Assembly: GCA_963755395.1 (NCBI GenBank)
Contig: CAVWJJ010000002.1
Span: 1,550,001-1,614,000 of the forward strand
Origin: DAHVFK01 sp963755395
GTDB taxonomy: Bacteria > Pseudomonadota > Gammaproteobacteria > Burkholderiales > SG8-39
Direction: 5' to 3'
DNA: 64,000 bases
The notes beneath the pieces are model-generated. The model was not told the DNA's origin. It did not search any database and worked only from the letters and a program-made list of their open reading frames with translations. The position numbers were made by a program, and so were the translations under genes. Positions within the stretch are counted from its first letter, which is position 1; the number at the start of each line of letters is the position of its first letter. Shown here one piece after another: positions 44,090 through 53,087 of the stretch.

Positions 44090-44505
44090 CGTCGCGGTTC
44101 AGCGCCGGGCAAGGCGTCGAGCTGAACGGATGGCGGCGGGCGCCAGCCACGCTTTCGGTGTTCGGCGGTGACCGTAGTAAAGAGGCCGCCGCGCACGTTG
44201 AAGCGTGCGGTCAGGCGCATGTAGCGCGGGCGGAGGGAGCGCACGAGGTCGTCCAGCATCCGGTTGGTCACCGCCTCATGGAAGGCGCCCTGTTCGCGGA
44301 ACGACCAGATATAGAGCTTGAGCGACTTCAGCTCCACGCACGCACGCTCCGGCACATAGTCGAGTGCCAGCACGGCGAAATCGGGCTGGCCGGTGATCGG
44401 GCAGAGACAGGTGAACTCCGGTATTTCCACGTGGATGTGAAAGTCTCGCCCGGGGTTCGGATTAGGGAATGTCTGAAGACACTTGCCAGAGGGGCGAGAT
44501 GCCAT
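44086..44505 (-). CDS. queF: NADPH-dependent 7-cyano-7-deazaguanine reductase
   Basis: A 139-residue T-fold enzyme that reduces preQ0 to preQ1 in queuosine synthesis; this is the short, YkvM-like class. The nucleophilic Cys is in FTCLCPITGQPDFA, the substrate Glu in CVELKSLKLY, and FREQGAFHEA follows. ATG 44505 (MASRPSGK) was chosen because the family begins near here; the open frame upstream crosses the divergent smc promoter region. It overlaps dapC by 4 bases and heads the minus-strand operon. Confidence 0.92.
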   Translation of the reverse strand: MASRPSGKCLQTFPNPNPGRDFHIHVEIPEFTCLCPITGQPDFAVLALDYVPERACVELKSLKLYIWSFREQGAFHEAVTNRMLDDLVRSLRPRYMRLTARFNVRGGLFTTVTAEHRKRGWRPPPSVQLDALPGAEPRR

Positions 44506-44623
44506 TTTTTGCCAGTGTGGAATGGGCGAAAGCCTGTGCGAAAATGGTATCATGCCCAACGTTTTTTCTGGCGGTGTTTCCCTCACGCCGAACCTTAATT
44601 CTTCTCGAACTCGATAACGATCC

Positions 44624-47600
44624 GTGCGCCTTACGCAGATCAAGCTTTCCGGTTTCAAGTCGTTCGTCGACCCCACATCCATTCACGTGCCGGGACAACT
44701 GGTCGGCATCGTGGGGCCGAACGGCTGCGGCAAATCCAACGTGATAGACGCCGTGCGCTGGGTACTCGGCGAGACACGCGCTTCGGCGTTGCGTGGCGAT
44801 TCGATGCAAGACGTCATCTTCAACGGTTCGGTGAATCGCAAGCCGCTGGCGAGAGCGAGCGTCGAGTTGCTGTTCGACAATTCCCAGGGGCGTGCCGCGG
44901 GGCAGTGGTCCCAGTATGCCGAGATCTCGGTCAAGCGCGTGCTGCAGCGCGACGGGGAATCGTCGTACCACATCAACAATACGCATGTGCGGCGACGTGA
45001 TATCACGGACATGTTCCTCGGCACCGGTTTGGGGCCGCGAGCCTACGCGATCATTGAGCAAGGGATGATCTCGCGCGTGATCGAGGCCAAGCCCGAGGAA
45101 CTACGCATTTTCCTGGAAGAAGCTGCGGGGATTTCGAAGTACAAGGAACGCCGGCGCGAGACCGAGAACCGGCTCTCGGACACGAAAGAGAATCTCGCAC
45201 GCGTGACCGATATCCGGATCGAACTCGGTTCGCAGATCGAAAAGCTGGAAGCGCAGGCGGAGGTGGCTAGCCGTTACAAGGATCTCCAGGCCGAGCTGCA
45301 GTTCAAGCAACAACTCCTGTGGTACGTGCGACGTCGCGATGCTGCGGGGGAGCGTGAGCGTCACGCGAGAGAGATCGCCAAGACCAGTAACGAATTGGAA
45401 GCAGAAACCGCGAAGCTGCGCGAGATCGAATCGCAACTGGAGGCCGCTCGCGCGGCGCATTACAAGGCCGGCGACGCGATGAACGCCGCCCAGGCGGCGC
45501 TGTATGGCGCCAATGCGGAAGTCGCGCGTCATGAGTCCGAGCTGCGACACGTGGAGGAAACGAGACAACGGCTCGAGAATCAGCACACCGAGCGGCGCAT
45601 TCAGCTCGGGTCTTGGCGTGAGCAGCGCTCTCAGCTCACTCAGGCGCTTCACATGTGGGCGGCGCGATCCGAGAGCGCGAAGCAGCACGTCGCGGAAGCC
45701 CAGTCACGACTGTCGCATGAGAATGCAAAGCTGCCGCAGGCCGAGCAGTCGTTCCGCTCTTCACAGGAGCGTCTGAGCGAAGCCCGTGCACGTCTGATGC
45801 AGGCGGAGAGTGGGTTGCAGATCGAGCAGTCTAACCTCGTCCATATGGAGCGCAACATCCGGTCGCTCGAACAGCGCCGCGAGCGCCTGCAGAGCGAGCT
45901 GGAGACGTTGCTCAAGCCCGACGCGGCTGCACTGCTGGCGCTCGATGGCCTGATTCGTGACATCGACGGATCGGTTGCGGAGGCGGAGCGGGGTATCGAG
46001 ACATTGCAGGTCGATTGTGCGCGTCTTGAGGAACAGCAATCCTCCGCATCGGAGCGAGTGGCGCAGGCTTCACGCGAGGCGACCGCGGCGGAAGCGCAGC
46101 TCGCGACCCTGCGTCAGATACAGGCTGCGGCCGAGGACAACGCGCCGCTGCATGACTGGCTCGAGGCGCACGATCTCTCGGCGTTGCCGCGCTTGTGGCA
46201 GAAGCTGCGCATCGAGGTAGGCTGGGAGACCGCGGTCGAGGCGGTGCTGCGCGAGCGCTTGCACGCTCTTGAGCTCGCCGACCCCGCGCGGCTCGGGGCG
46301 CTCGCGTCGGATCGGCCGCCGGTCAAGGCGAGTATTTTCACGCATGGTATCGGTGACGCGCAGGAGCAGCTGCCGGGCCATGTGCCGCTTGCGTCAAAGG
46401 TGCACGCAGGCGACCCGGGCGTATCCGGCGCCCTGGCGGACTGGTTTTCCGGTATCTACGCGGTCGAGAACACCCCGGACGCGCAGGCGCGAGAGCAGCT
46501 GCCGACGGGAGTGGTTCTGGTGACCCGGACCGGACATCAGTTCACCCGGCACACGCTGAGCTTTCATGCCCCGGACCCGTCGGACGCCGGGCTGCTGGCC
46601 CGGCAGGGCGAGATCGATGCGCTGGAGGCGCGCTTTCGGGGGCTCGAGTCTCGCCTCGGGGAGGAACGTAGCGCGCTGACTAGAGTCGAGGCCGAGCTGG
46701 CGCAACAACAGGGCGCGCTGGAGCGCGCGCGCGACGCCCTTTCGGCGCATCAGACGGAGCGCCACGATAGGCAAATCGAGCTCTTGAAGTTGAGCCAAGC
46801 GCAAGAGCGCTACAGCGAGCGCAGCGCACAGGTCGGCGCAGAGCTGACCGAGATCGCACGCGAGGTCGGCCAGGGTGGGGAGCGCTTGATTCAATCCCAG
46901 GCTGCAGTGGGCCGCCTGGTTGAGGAGATCCGCGCTTCAGGCGAAGATTTGGAAGCGATCAAGGCCAATCACCTCGCGGTCGAAGTCCGGCTGGCCGATC
47001 AGCGGCGGGACATCCAGCAAGCGGAGCACGCCTCACGGGATGCGGTGTTCGGCGAGCGCGAATGCGTCTCCAAGATCAGCGAGATTGACAACTCGGTCCG
47101 TGTCATCGACCAGCAGATCGAAAGTGCCGAGATCGAAATCGCGAAGCTGACCGAAGAGCTGGCGCAAGACCCGGTTCCAGCCGTGCGCATCGCGCTGGAG
47201 CAGGCGGTCGAGGCGCGTATTGCCTGCGAGAGGACGCTTGCCGAAGCCCGGAATGCGGTGGAGACCGAGGCGGGCGTCTTGCGCGGATTCGAAGAGGGGC
47301 GCCTGCAGATCGAAGGGCGAATCGCGCCACTGCGTGACCGGGTGGGCGAATTGCGCCTCAAAGAACAGGCTGCGCAGATCAATCACGATCAGTTCGAGCT
47401 GCAGCTGCGCGAGGCTGCCGCCGACGAGGCACGGCTCGAAGGCCAAGCCGAGAGCGCGCCACGCCCGTCCGCGTTGCAAGCCGAGCTGACGCGGTTGACC
47501 CAGTCGATTAACGAGCTAGGGGCGGTCAATCTGGCGGCGCTAGAGGAACTGCATGGCAACCGCGAGCGCAAAGCCTATCTCGACTCGCAGGCCGCCGACT

Positions 47601-48139
47601 TGGACGAAGCTGTGAACACGCTCGAGGACGCGATCCGACGAATCGACCGAGAGACGCGCGAATTGCTGCGCGAAACGTTCGACAGCGTGAACCGCCATTT
47701 CGGTTCGCTGTTTCCCGCTTTGTTTGGCGGCGGCGAGGCGAAGCTGATCATGACCGGCGAGGAAATCCTCGATGCGGGAGTCCAGGTCATGGCTCAGCCC
47801 CCGGGCAAGCGTAACAGCACCATTCATCTCCTATCCGGCGGCGAAAAAGCGCTCACGGCGATTGCGCTTGTGTTCGCGATGTTCCAACTCAATCCGGCGC
47901 CGTTTTGCTTGCTGGACGAGGTCGACGCTCCGCTCGACGATGCCAATACGGTGCGTTTCTGCGACCTGGTGCGCAAGATGTCGGGCCAGACCCAGTTTCT
48001 GTTCATCAGCCACAACAAGTTGACGATGGAACTTGCCGCGCAGCTGGTCGGCGTCACCATGCCGGAGTCCGGCGTGTCGCGTGTCGTCGCGGTTGACATC
48101 GACGAAGCGCTGCGCATGAGAGAGGAGCTCGCGGCCTGA
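44624..48139 (+). CDS. smc: Chromosome segregation protein SMC
   Basis: A 1171-residue ATPase of the SMC-ScpAB condensin. N-terminal head with Walker A IVGPNGCGKSNVIDAVRWVL, coiled coils about 165-500, a hinge around 510-660, a return coiled coil, and the C-terminal head with signature LLSGGEKALTAIALVFAMF and Walker B PFCLLDEVDAPLDDAN. GTG 44624 gives the canonical MRLTQIKLSGFKSFVDPT. It is divergent from queF; zipA follows 39 bases later. The ScpA and ScpB partners are at 27083-28490. Confidence 0.97.
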   Translation: MRLTQIKLSGFKSFVDPTSIHVPGQLVGIVGPNGCGKSNVIDAVRWVLGETRASALRGDSMQDVIFNGSVNRKPLARASVELLFDNSQGRAAGQWSQYAEISVKRVLQRDGESSYHINNTHVRRRDITDMFLGTGLGPRAYAIIEQGMISRVIEAKPEELRIFLEEAAGISKYKERRRETENRLSDTKENLARVTDIRIELGSQIEKLEAQAEVASRYKDLQAELQFKQQLLWYVRRRDAAGERERHAREIAKTSNELEAETAKLREIESQLEAARAAHYKAGDAMNAAQAALYGANAEVARHESELRHVEETRQRLENQHTERRIQLGSWREQRSQLTQALHMWAARSESAKQHVAEAQSRLSHENAKLPQAEQSFRSSQERLSEARARLMQAESGLQIEQSNLVHMERNIRSLEQRRERLQSELETLLKPDAAALLALDGLIRDIDGSVAEAERGIETLQVDCARLEEQQSSASERVAQASREATAAEAQLATLRQIQAAAEDNAPLHDWLEAHDLSALPRLWQKLRIEVGWETAVEAVLRERLHALELADPARLGALASDRPPVKASIFTHGIGDAQEQLPGHVPLASKVHAGDPGVSGALADWFSGIYAVENTPDAQAREQLPTGVVLVTRTGHQFTRHTLSFHAPDPSDAGLLARQGEIDALEARFRGLESRLGEERSALTRVEAELAQQQGALERARDALSAHQTERHDRQIELLKLSQAQERYSERSAQVGAELTEIAREVGQGGERLIQSQAAVGRLVEEIRASGEDLEAIKANHLAVEVRLADQRRDIQQAEHASRDAVFGERECVSKISEIDNSVRVIDQQIESAEIEIAKLTEELAQDPVPAVRIALEQAVEARIACERTLAEARNAVETEAGVLRGFEEGRLQIEGRIAPLRDRVGELRLKEQAAQINHDQFELQLREAAADEARLEGQAESAPRPSALQAELTRLTQSINELGAVNLAALEELHGNRERKAYLDSQAADLDEAVNTLEDAIRRIDRETRELLRETFDSVNRHFGSLFPALFGGGEAKLIMTGEEILDAGVQVMAQPPGKRNSTIHLLSGGEKALTAIALVFAMFQLNPAPFCLLDEVDAPLDDANTVRFCDLVRKMSGQTQFLFISHNKLTMELAAQLVGVTMPESGVSRVVAVDIDEALRMREELAA

Positions 48140-48178
48140 CGGCTTTCGGCGCCCGTCCGCGTCCAGCAGCCTGATCAC

Positions 48179-49198
48179 ATGAGCGACTTCCAGCTCGGGC
48201 TCCTGCTAATCGGTGTGCTGGCGATCGTCGGAGTGATCGTCTTCAACCGAGTGCAGGAAGGCCTTGCCACCAAGAGGGCGGAACGCGCCTTCGGCTCGCA
48301 GCATGAGGACGTGTTGCTCGCTGACGCGCCACAGCGGCGGGAGCCCACCCTTGAGCCCACAATTCGCAAAGCGAGTCCGGACCCAGGGGCGGCGACGCAG
48401 GCGCTGCCCGGCGAAGCACTGGACTACGTGATTACATTGTCGTCGGCAAGGCCGATGTCCGTCGGCACCTTTCTGGAGGTCTGGACGCCGCTCGAGCATC
48501 GGTTCGCGAACCGAGTACTGGCCGTCGGCCGGGAAGAGGCGGGCGCTTGGAAGCGCATCGCGCACGGCAGTCCGGCGGCCTACGGATCGTTCCAGGTCGC
48601 GCTCCAGCTCGTCTCGCGTGCGGGCGTCGTCAACGAAGCCGAGCTGATCGAGTTCCGCTCCGAGGTGGAGAATCTGGCGGCCACCCTGGGCGCCTCTGCG
48701 GTCGCACCAGAGATGAAACAAGCGATGGACCAGGCGCGTGAACTCGACCAATTCTGTGCCGATGCGGACATCCAGATAGTCCTCAACCTGGTCCCCGCGG
48801 CCGGCAGCGCGTTTCCCGAGGCGAAGCTGGAGTCCGCGATCGCGGCTGCTGGGCTCGAGCGCGTGGCCGACGGGCAGCATGCCTTACGCGATTCGCAAGG
48901 CCGCGTCCTGTACGCTGTGGTCGCGGCCCGGGGAGAGAAGGCTGGCGAGGTCGCAAAACTGGCATTTTCGCTCGACGTACCTCGTGTACCGGAGGTCCGA
49001 AAGGCATATGACTCGCTGGTGCGCTTTGCGCACCAGCTTGCCGCCGGCCTCGGAGGCCTGCTGATCGACGACAACGGACGTCCGCTCGACGAGCAGTCGC
49101 TGGCCGCCATCGGCTCAGAGATCGACGCCGTGCGCCAGGCGCTAGAAGGGCGGGGGCTGCCTCCGGGAGGGCCTTTGGCACTGCGCCTGTTTTCGTGA
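48179..49198 (+). CDS. zipA: Cell division protein ZipA
   Basis: A 339-residue divisome protein that tethers FtsZ to the membrane. One N-terminal helix (GLLLIGVLAIVGVIVFNRV) is followed by a short charged linker and a C-terminal FtsZ-binding domain. This starts around LDYVITLSSARPMSVGTFLEV and includes ELDQFCADADIQIVLNL and ALRDSQGRVLYAV. The position between smc and ligA is the usual one. Its stop overlaps the possible GTG start (49195) of ligA. Confidence 0.9.
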   Translation: MSDFQLGLLLIGVLAIVGVIVFNRVQEGLATKRAERAFGSQHEDVLLADAPQRREPTLEPTIRKASPDPGAATQALPGEALDYVITLSSARPMSVGTFLEVWTPLEHRFANRVLAVGREEAGAWKRIAHGSPAAYGSFQVALQLVSRAGVVNEAELIEFRSEVENLAATLGASAVAPEMKQAMDQARELDQFCADADIQIVLNLVPAAGSAFPEAKLESAIAAAGLERVADGQHALRDSQGRVLYAVVAARGEKAGEVAKLAFSLDVPRVPEVRKAYDSLVRFAHQLAAGLGGLLIDDNGRPLDEQSLAAIGSEIDAVRQALEGRGLPPGGPLALRLFS

Positions 49199-49209
49199 GC
49201 GGCAGGCCG

Positions 49210-51222
49210 ATGAGCGTCGCAAAATCGGTACGCGATCGTGTCGAATGGTTGCGGCGGGAGATCGAGCGACACAATCGGCTGTACTACACTCTGGATCGAC
49301 CGGAGATCACCGACGCCGAGTACGACCGATTATTCCGCGAGCTGGTCGAGCTGGAACAAAGGCACAAGGAACTGGCCCGCCCGGATTCGCCGACGCAACG
49401 CGTAGGCGCCGCGCCGCTGGCCGAGTTCGCAGAGGTGAAGCACCGTACGCCGATGCTCTCGCTGAACAATGCGTTCGATGCCGATGAAGTTCATGCTTTC
49501 GATAGGCGGGTGCGTGAAGCGCTCGGCAAAGGCATCGTCGATTACGCAGTAGAACCCAAGTTCGACGGCCTCGCGATCAGCCTGTCCTACCGCGATGGCC
49601 TGTTCGTCCAAGGGGCGACCAGAGGAGACGGCAGCACCGGCGAGGATGTCACACCCAACCTTCGCACCGTGAGGACCCTGCCGTTGCGTCTGCAGGCCGC
49701 GGCCGATACCCGGGAGCTGGAGGTCAGGGGCGAGGTGCTCATGTTACTGAGTGATTTCGAGCGACTTAACCGACGCCAGCGCGACGCCGGCGCGAAGGAA
49801 TTCGCCAATCCGCGCAATGCTGCGGCCGGCAGCCTGCGCCAACTCGACTCGCGTATCACGGCAAGCCGCGCGCTGAACTTCTTCGCGTATGGGGTCGGAT
49901 TCGCCGAGAACGTCCGCTGGGAGACCCACGCCGAGATGCTGGACCGCCTCGACTCGCTCGGATTTCGCGTGAGCGTCGAACGTGACGTGGTTAAGGGAGT
50001 CGACGGCGTATTGCGCTATTTCGAAGCCATGGGGCGCAAGCGCAGCCGCCTTCCTTATGCGATCGACGGTGTCGTCTACAAGGTCAATCGTCTCGACTGG
50101 CAGCAGAGCCTGGGTTTCGTATCGCGTGCGCCGCGCTTCGCCCTCGCGCACAAGTATCCGGCCGAAGAGCAGGCCACGCGCGTCGTGGCGATCGACGTGC
50201 AGGTTGGCCGCACCGGAGCCCTGACGCCCGTCGCCCGCCTCGAGCCCGTGCAGGTCGGCGGCGTGACGGTGACCAATGCGACCTTGCATAACGAGGAGGA
50301 GTTGCGGCGCAAGGACGTGCGAGTCGGCGATACCGTCGTGGTGCGGCGCGCGGGCGACGTGATTCCCGAAGTGGTCTCGGTTCAGATCGAGCGGCGACCA
50401 CGCGGCGCACGTCCGTTTCACATGCCGACGAAGTGTCCGGTATGCGGCTCCGCGGTGGTTAAGGCGGAGGACGAGGCAATCGCGCGCTGCTCTGGGGGGC
50501 TCTTCTGCGCTGCCCAGCGCAAGCAGGCTCTGCGCCACTTCGCGAGCCGGCGCGCGATGGATATCGAAGGGCTCGGTGAGCGGCTCGTCGAGCAGCTTGT
50601 TGATTCGGCGCTGGTCGAGACGCCCGCAGACGCGTATTCGCTGAAGGCTGCACAGCTCGCGGGCCTGGAGCGGATGGGGGAGAAGTCGGCGGCAAACCTA
50701 GTCGAAGCACTGGAGAAATCGAAGCACACGACGCTCGAGCGCTTCATCTACGCACTCGGGATCCGCAACGTCGGCGAGAGCACGGCGCGCGATCTCGCAC
50801 GCCAATTTGGCAGCCTGGATCGCCTGCTCGATGCGGACACTGAGACGCTCGAGCGAGTGCCCGATGTCGGCCCGGTCGTCGCACGCTCGATCCGTCAGTT
50901 TTTCGATGAAAAGCACAACCGCGCCGTAATCCGCAAGCTGCGCGATGCCGGAGTACGCTGGAACGAAGGGTCAGGCATTCCTTCGAGAGTGGCGGAAGAG
51001 GTGAAGACCTTCGTCCTCACTGGTACTCTGCCGAATATGACACGTGACGAAGCACGCGCCCGAATTGAGGCAAAGGGGCACAAGGTCGCCAGTTCCGTAT
51101 CGAAAAAGACCGACTTCGTCGTCGCGGGAACCGACGCGGGCGGCAAGCTCGAGAAGGCGCAGGCGCTCGGTGTCACCATCCTGGACGAGGGCGAATTCCT
51201 CGATCTGCTTAAGAGGCTATGA
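49210..51222 (+). CDS. ligA: NAD-dependent DNA ligase LigA
   Basis: A 670-residue replicative ligase. Adenylation domain with the nucleophilic Lys in EPKFDGLAISLSY, an OB fold (AIDVQVGRTGALTPVARLEPV), a four-Cys zinc finger (CPVCGSAVV, CSGGLFC), helix-hairpin-helix repeats (LERMGEKSAANLVEALE, ERVPDVGPVVARSIRQF) and a BRCT domain from about 595 (TFVLTGTLPNMTRDEARARIEAKG). ATG 49210 (MSVAKSVRDRV) follows GGCAGG; GTG 49195, overlapping zipA, is the alternative. Confidence 0.97.
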   Translation: MSVAKSVRDRVEWLRREIERHNRLYYTLDRPEITDAEYDRLFRELVELEQRHKELARPDSPTQRVGAAPLAEFAEVKHRTPMLSLNNAFDADEVHAFDRRVREALGKGIVDYAVEPKFDGLAISLSYRDGLFVQGATRGDGSTGEDVTPNLRTVRTLPLRLQAAADTRELEVRGEVLMLLSDFERLNRRQRDAGAKEFANPRNAAAGSLRQLDSRITASRALNFFAYGVGFAENVRWETHAEMLDRLDSLGFRVSVERDVVKGVDGVLRYFEAMGRKRSRLPYAIDGVVYKVNRLDWQQSLGFVSRAPRFALAHKYPAEEQATRVVAIDVQVGRTGALTPVARLEPVQVGGVTVTNATLHNEEELRRKDVRVGDTVVVRRAGDVIPEVVSVQIERRPRGARPFHMPTKCPVCGSAVVKAEDEAIARCSGGLFCAAQRKQALRHFASRRAMDIEGLGERLVEQLVDSALVETPADAYSLKAAQLAGLERMGEKSAANLVEALEKSKHTTLERFIYALGIRNVGESTARDLARQFGSLDRLLDADTETLERVPDVGPVVARSIRQFFDEKHNRAVIRKLRDAGVRWNEGSGIPSRVAEEVKTFVLTGTLPNMTRDEARARIEAKGHKVASSVSKKTDFVVAGTDAGGKLEKAQALGVTILDEGEFLDLLKRL

Positions 51223-52100
51223 AAGACATGCAGCCAAAGCTCCGGAAAGCGGTCTTCCCGGTCGCGGGCCTAGGCAGCCGATTTCTGCCGGTTACCAAGG
51301 CGAGTCCCAAGGAAATGCTTCCGATCGTCGACAAGCCGCTTATTCAGTACGCCGTCGAGGAGGCGGCGGCGGCGGGCATCACCGACCTGATCTTCATTAC
51401 CGGACGCAACAAGCGCGCAATCGAAGACCATTTCGACAAGGCCTACGAACTGGAGACCGAGCTCGAGCTGAAGGGCAAACAGAAGCTGCTCGACATGGTG
51501 CAAACCGTGCTCCCGGACCATTGTCGCTGCATCTATATCCGCCAGGCCGAGCCCCTGGGACTCGGACACGCGGTCCTTTGCGCCGCGCCGATCGTCGGCA
51601 ACGAACCGTTCGCCGTACTGCTGGCCGACGAATTGATGGATGCGGACCCTCCCGCGACCGCGCAAATGGCAGCTCGCTTCGAGGCGGAGAATTGCTCGCT
51701 GATCGGGGTTTTGCCGGTCCCGCGCGAGCAGACCGGAAGCTACGGCATCGTGAGCGTCGACGATCCGGAAGCGGAGTTGTCCCCGATCCGGGCGATCGTC
51801 GAGAAGCCTTCCCCTGCCGACGCGGCCTCGACACTTGCCGTGGTGGGACGCTATGTCCTCACGCCGCGAATCTTCGATATGCTGGCCCAGGCGAGACCCG
51901 GCAGCGGAGGGGAGATCCAGTTGACTGATGGGATCTCAGCACTGCTCAGCGAAGAACGGATCCTTGCGATGCGCATGCCCGGCAAGCGGTACGACTGCGG
52001 CTCGAAACTCGGTTACCTCAAGGCGAGCGTGGAGTTCGGCCTGCGACATCCGGAGATCGGGACAGAATTTGCACGCTATCTGCGCGCGCGCACGACGTAA
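51219..52100 (+). CDS. galU: UTP--glucose-1-phosphate uridylyltransferase
   Basis: A 293-residue nucleotidyltransferase making UDP-glucose for envelope polysaccharides. N-terminal KAVFPVAGLGSRFLPVTKAS (UTP-binding signature), EMLPIVDKPLIQYAVEEA, FITGRNKRAIEDHFD and VLLADELMD are diagnostic; GGEIQLTDGI and YDCGSKLGYLKA follow. The ATG overlaps the ligA stop by 4 bases. Confidence 0.96.
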   Translation: MKDMQPKLRKAVFPVAGLGSRFLPVTKASPKEMLPIVDKPLIQYAVEEAAAAGITDLIFITGRNKRAIEDHFDKAYELETELELKGKQKLLDMVQTVLPDHCRCIYIRQAEPLGLGHAVLCAAPIVGNEPFAVLLADELMDADPPATAQMAARFEAENCSLIGVLPVPREQTGSYGIVSVDDPEAELSPIRAIVEKPSPADAASTLAVVGRYVLTPRIFDMLAQARPGSGGEIQLTDGISALLSEERILAMRMPGKRYDCGSKLGYLKASVEFGLRHPEIGTEFARYLRARTT

Positions 52101-52130
52101 CGGCGGGTGCATCGGCTATACTCAGCAGGT

Positions 52131-52144
52131 TTAGCATTCGCTAA
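52131..52144. repeat. Small inverted repeat upstream of the DsrE-like gene
   Basis: TTAGC-ATTC-GCTAA, 5-bp arms, in the 67-base gap between galU and the DsrE-family gene, 24 bases before the latter's ATG. It could be a weak terminator of galU or an operator; there is no clear T-run. Confidence 0.35.
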
Positions 52145-52167
52145 TATTCTTGCGTGAGGAGGGAAAT

Positions 52168-52536
52168 ATGGCCGACAAGCTTATGATCGTAATGGTCAAT
52201 ACCGATCCCCGAGATCCTGCCGAGCTCGGCGCGCCGTTCTTTCAGGCGACCGTGGCTGCCGCCATGGAGTACGAGGTAGAGGTTGTGCTCACGGGCCGCG
52301 CAGGCGAACTCGCGGTCAAGGGGGTGGCGGAAAAACTGCACGTCAAGGAGGGCTCGCCCAAGAGCGTTTACGATTTCATGAAGGACGCCCACGAAGCTGG
52401 CGTAAAGTTCAAGGTTTGCACCCCGACACTGGAGTTGTGGGGCGAGGACCTGATTCCAGAGATCGAGGAAACGGTCGGCGGCGCATACGTGATCTCGCAG
52501 GCAATGGATGACGACGTGGTGACATTTACCTACTGA
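52168..52536 (+). CDS. DsrE/DsrF-like family protein
   Basis: A 122-residue single-domain DsrE/F-like protein (LMIVMVNTDPRDPAEL, FFQATVAAAMEYEVEVVLTG, YDFMKDAHEAGVKFKVCTPTLEL). Relatives include sulfur-relay subunits and peroxiredoxin-like proteins. One Cys (about residue 94) occupies the place of the family's sulfur-carrying Cys, but no tus or dsr partners are nearby, so the role is unknown. ATG 52168 follows a strong GAGGAGG; the slightly longer frame starts in the ribosome-binding region. hpt follows 2 bases after its stop. Confidence 0.85.
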   Translation: MADKLMIVMVNTDPRDPAELGAPFFQATVAAAMEYEVEVVLTGRAGELAVKGVAEKLHVKEGSPKSVYDFMKDAHEAGVKFKVCTPTLELWGEDLIPEIEETVGGAYVISQAMDDDVVTFTY

Positions 52537-52538
52537 GA

Positions 52539-53087
52539 ATGCGCGATCCCGCGCAGGCCTGGGCCTTCCTCGAGAACTCCGACCGGATATCGAGCGCTGA
52601 TGAAGTACAGGCGGCGATTCGTCGCGTCGCCGGGGAAATCAACGCCAGCCTAGCCGAGACCTACCCGCTGGTGCTGGTGGTGATGGGAGGGGCCGTTGTC
52701 TTCGGCGGCCAGCTTCTTCCGCTGCTGAATTTCCCGCTCGATCTGGATTACGTGCACGCCTCACGCTACGGCAATGAGACCGCTGGCGGCGCGCTCGAGT
52801 GGCGCGTGGCGCCCCCTGCGGGCGTTCAGGGTCGCACCGTGCTGCTGCTGGACGACATCCTCGATGGCGGAACGACGCTGCTCGCGATTCGTGACCGGCT
52901 GCGTAAACAGGGCGCGACGAGGGTGCTCAGTGCGGTCCTGGTGGAGAAAGTGCTGGCCCGCGGCAAGCCGATCGCCGCGGATTTCGTTGGTCTTAGAATT
53001 CCGGACCGCTTCGTATTCGGCTGCGGCATGGACGCAAAGGGATACTGGCGCAATCTTCCGGAAATCCGCGCCATAAAGGGTGCCTGA
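52539..53087 (+). CDS. Hypoxanthine-guanine phosphoribosyltransferase
   Basis: A 182-residue type I phosphoribosyltransferase. The PRPP loop LLLDDILDGGTTLLAI is intact, and the order of elements (VLVVMGGAVVFGGQLLPLL, KPIAADFVGLRIPDRFVFGCGMD) fits the hypoxanthine/guanine group. It salvages hypoxanthine and guanine to IMP and GMP. Its stop overlaps the start of the thioinosine phosphorylase gene by one base (TGATG), which would supply its hypoxanthine. Confidence 0.9.
   Translation: MRDPAQAWAFLENSDRISSADEVQAAIRRVAGEINASLAETYPLVLVVMGGAVVFGGQLLPLLNFPLDLDYVHASRYGNETAGGALEWRVAPPAGVQGRTVLLLDDILDGGTTLLAIRDRLRKQGATRVLSAVLVEKVLARGKPIAADFVGLRIPDRFVFGCGMDAKGYWRNLPEIRAIKGA

Noticed and set aside
51044..51928. 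294-codon plus-strand frame over the end of ligA and most of galU
   Set aside because: Arg/Gly-rich shadow of two intact genes in another frame.
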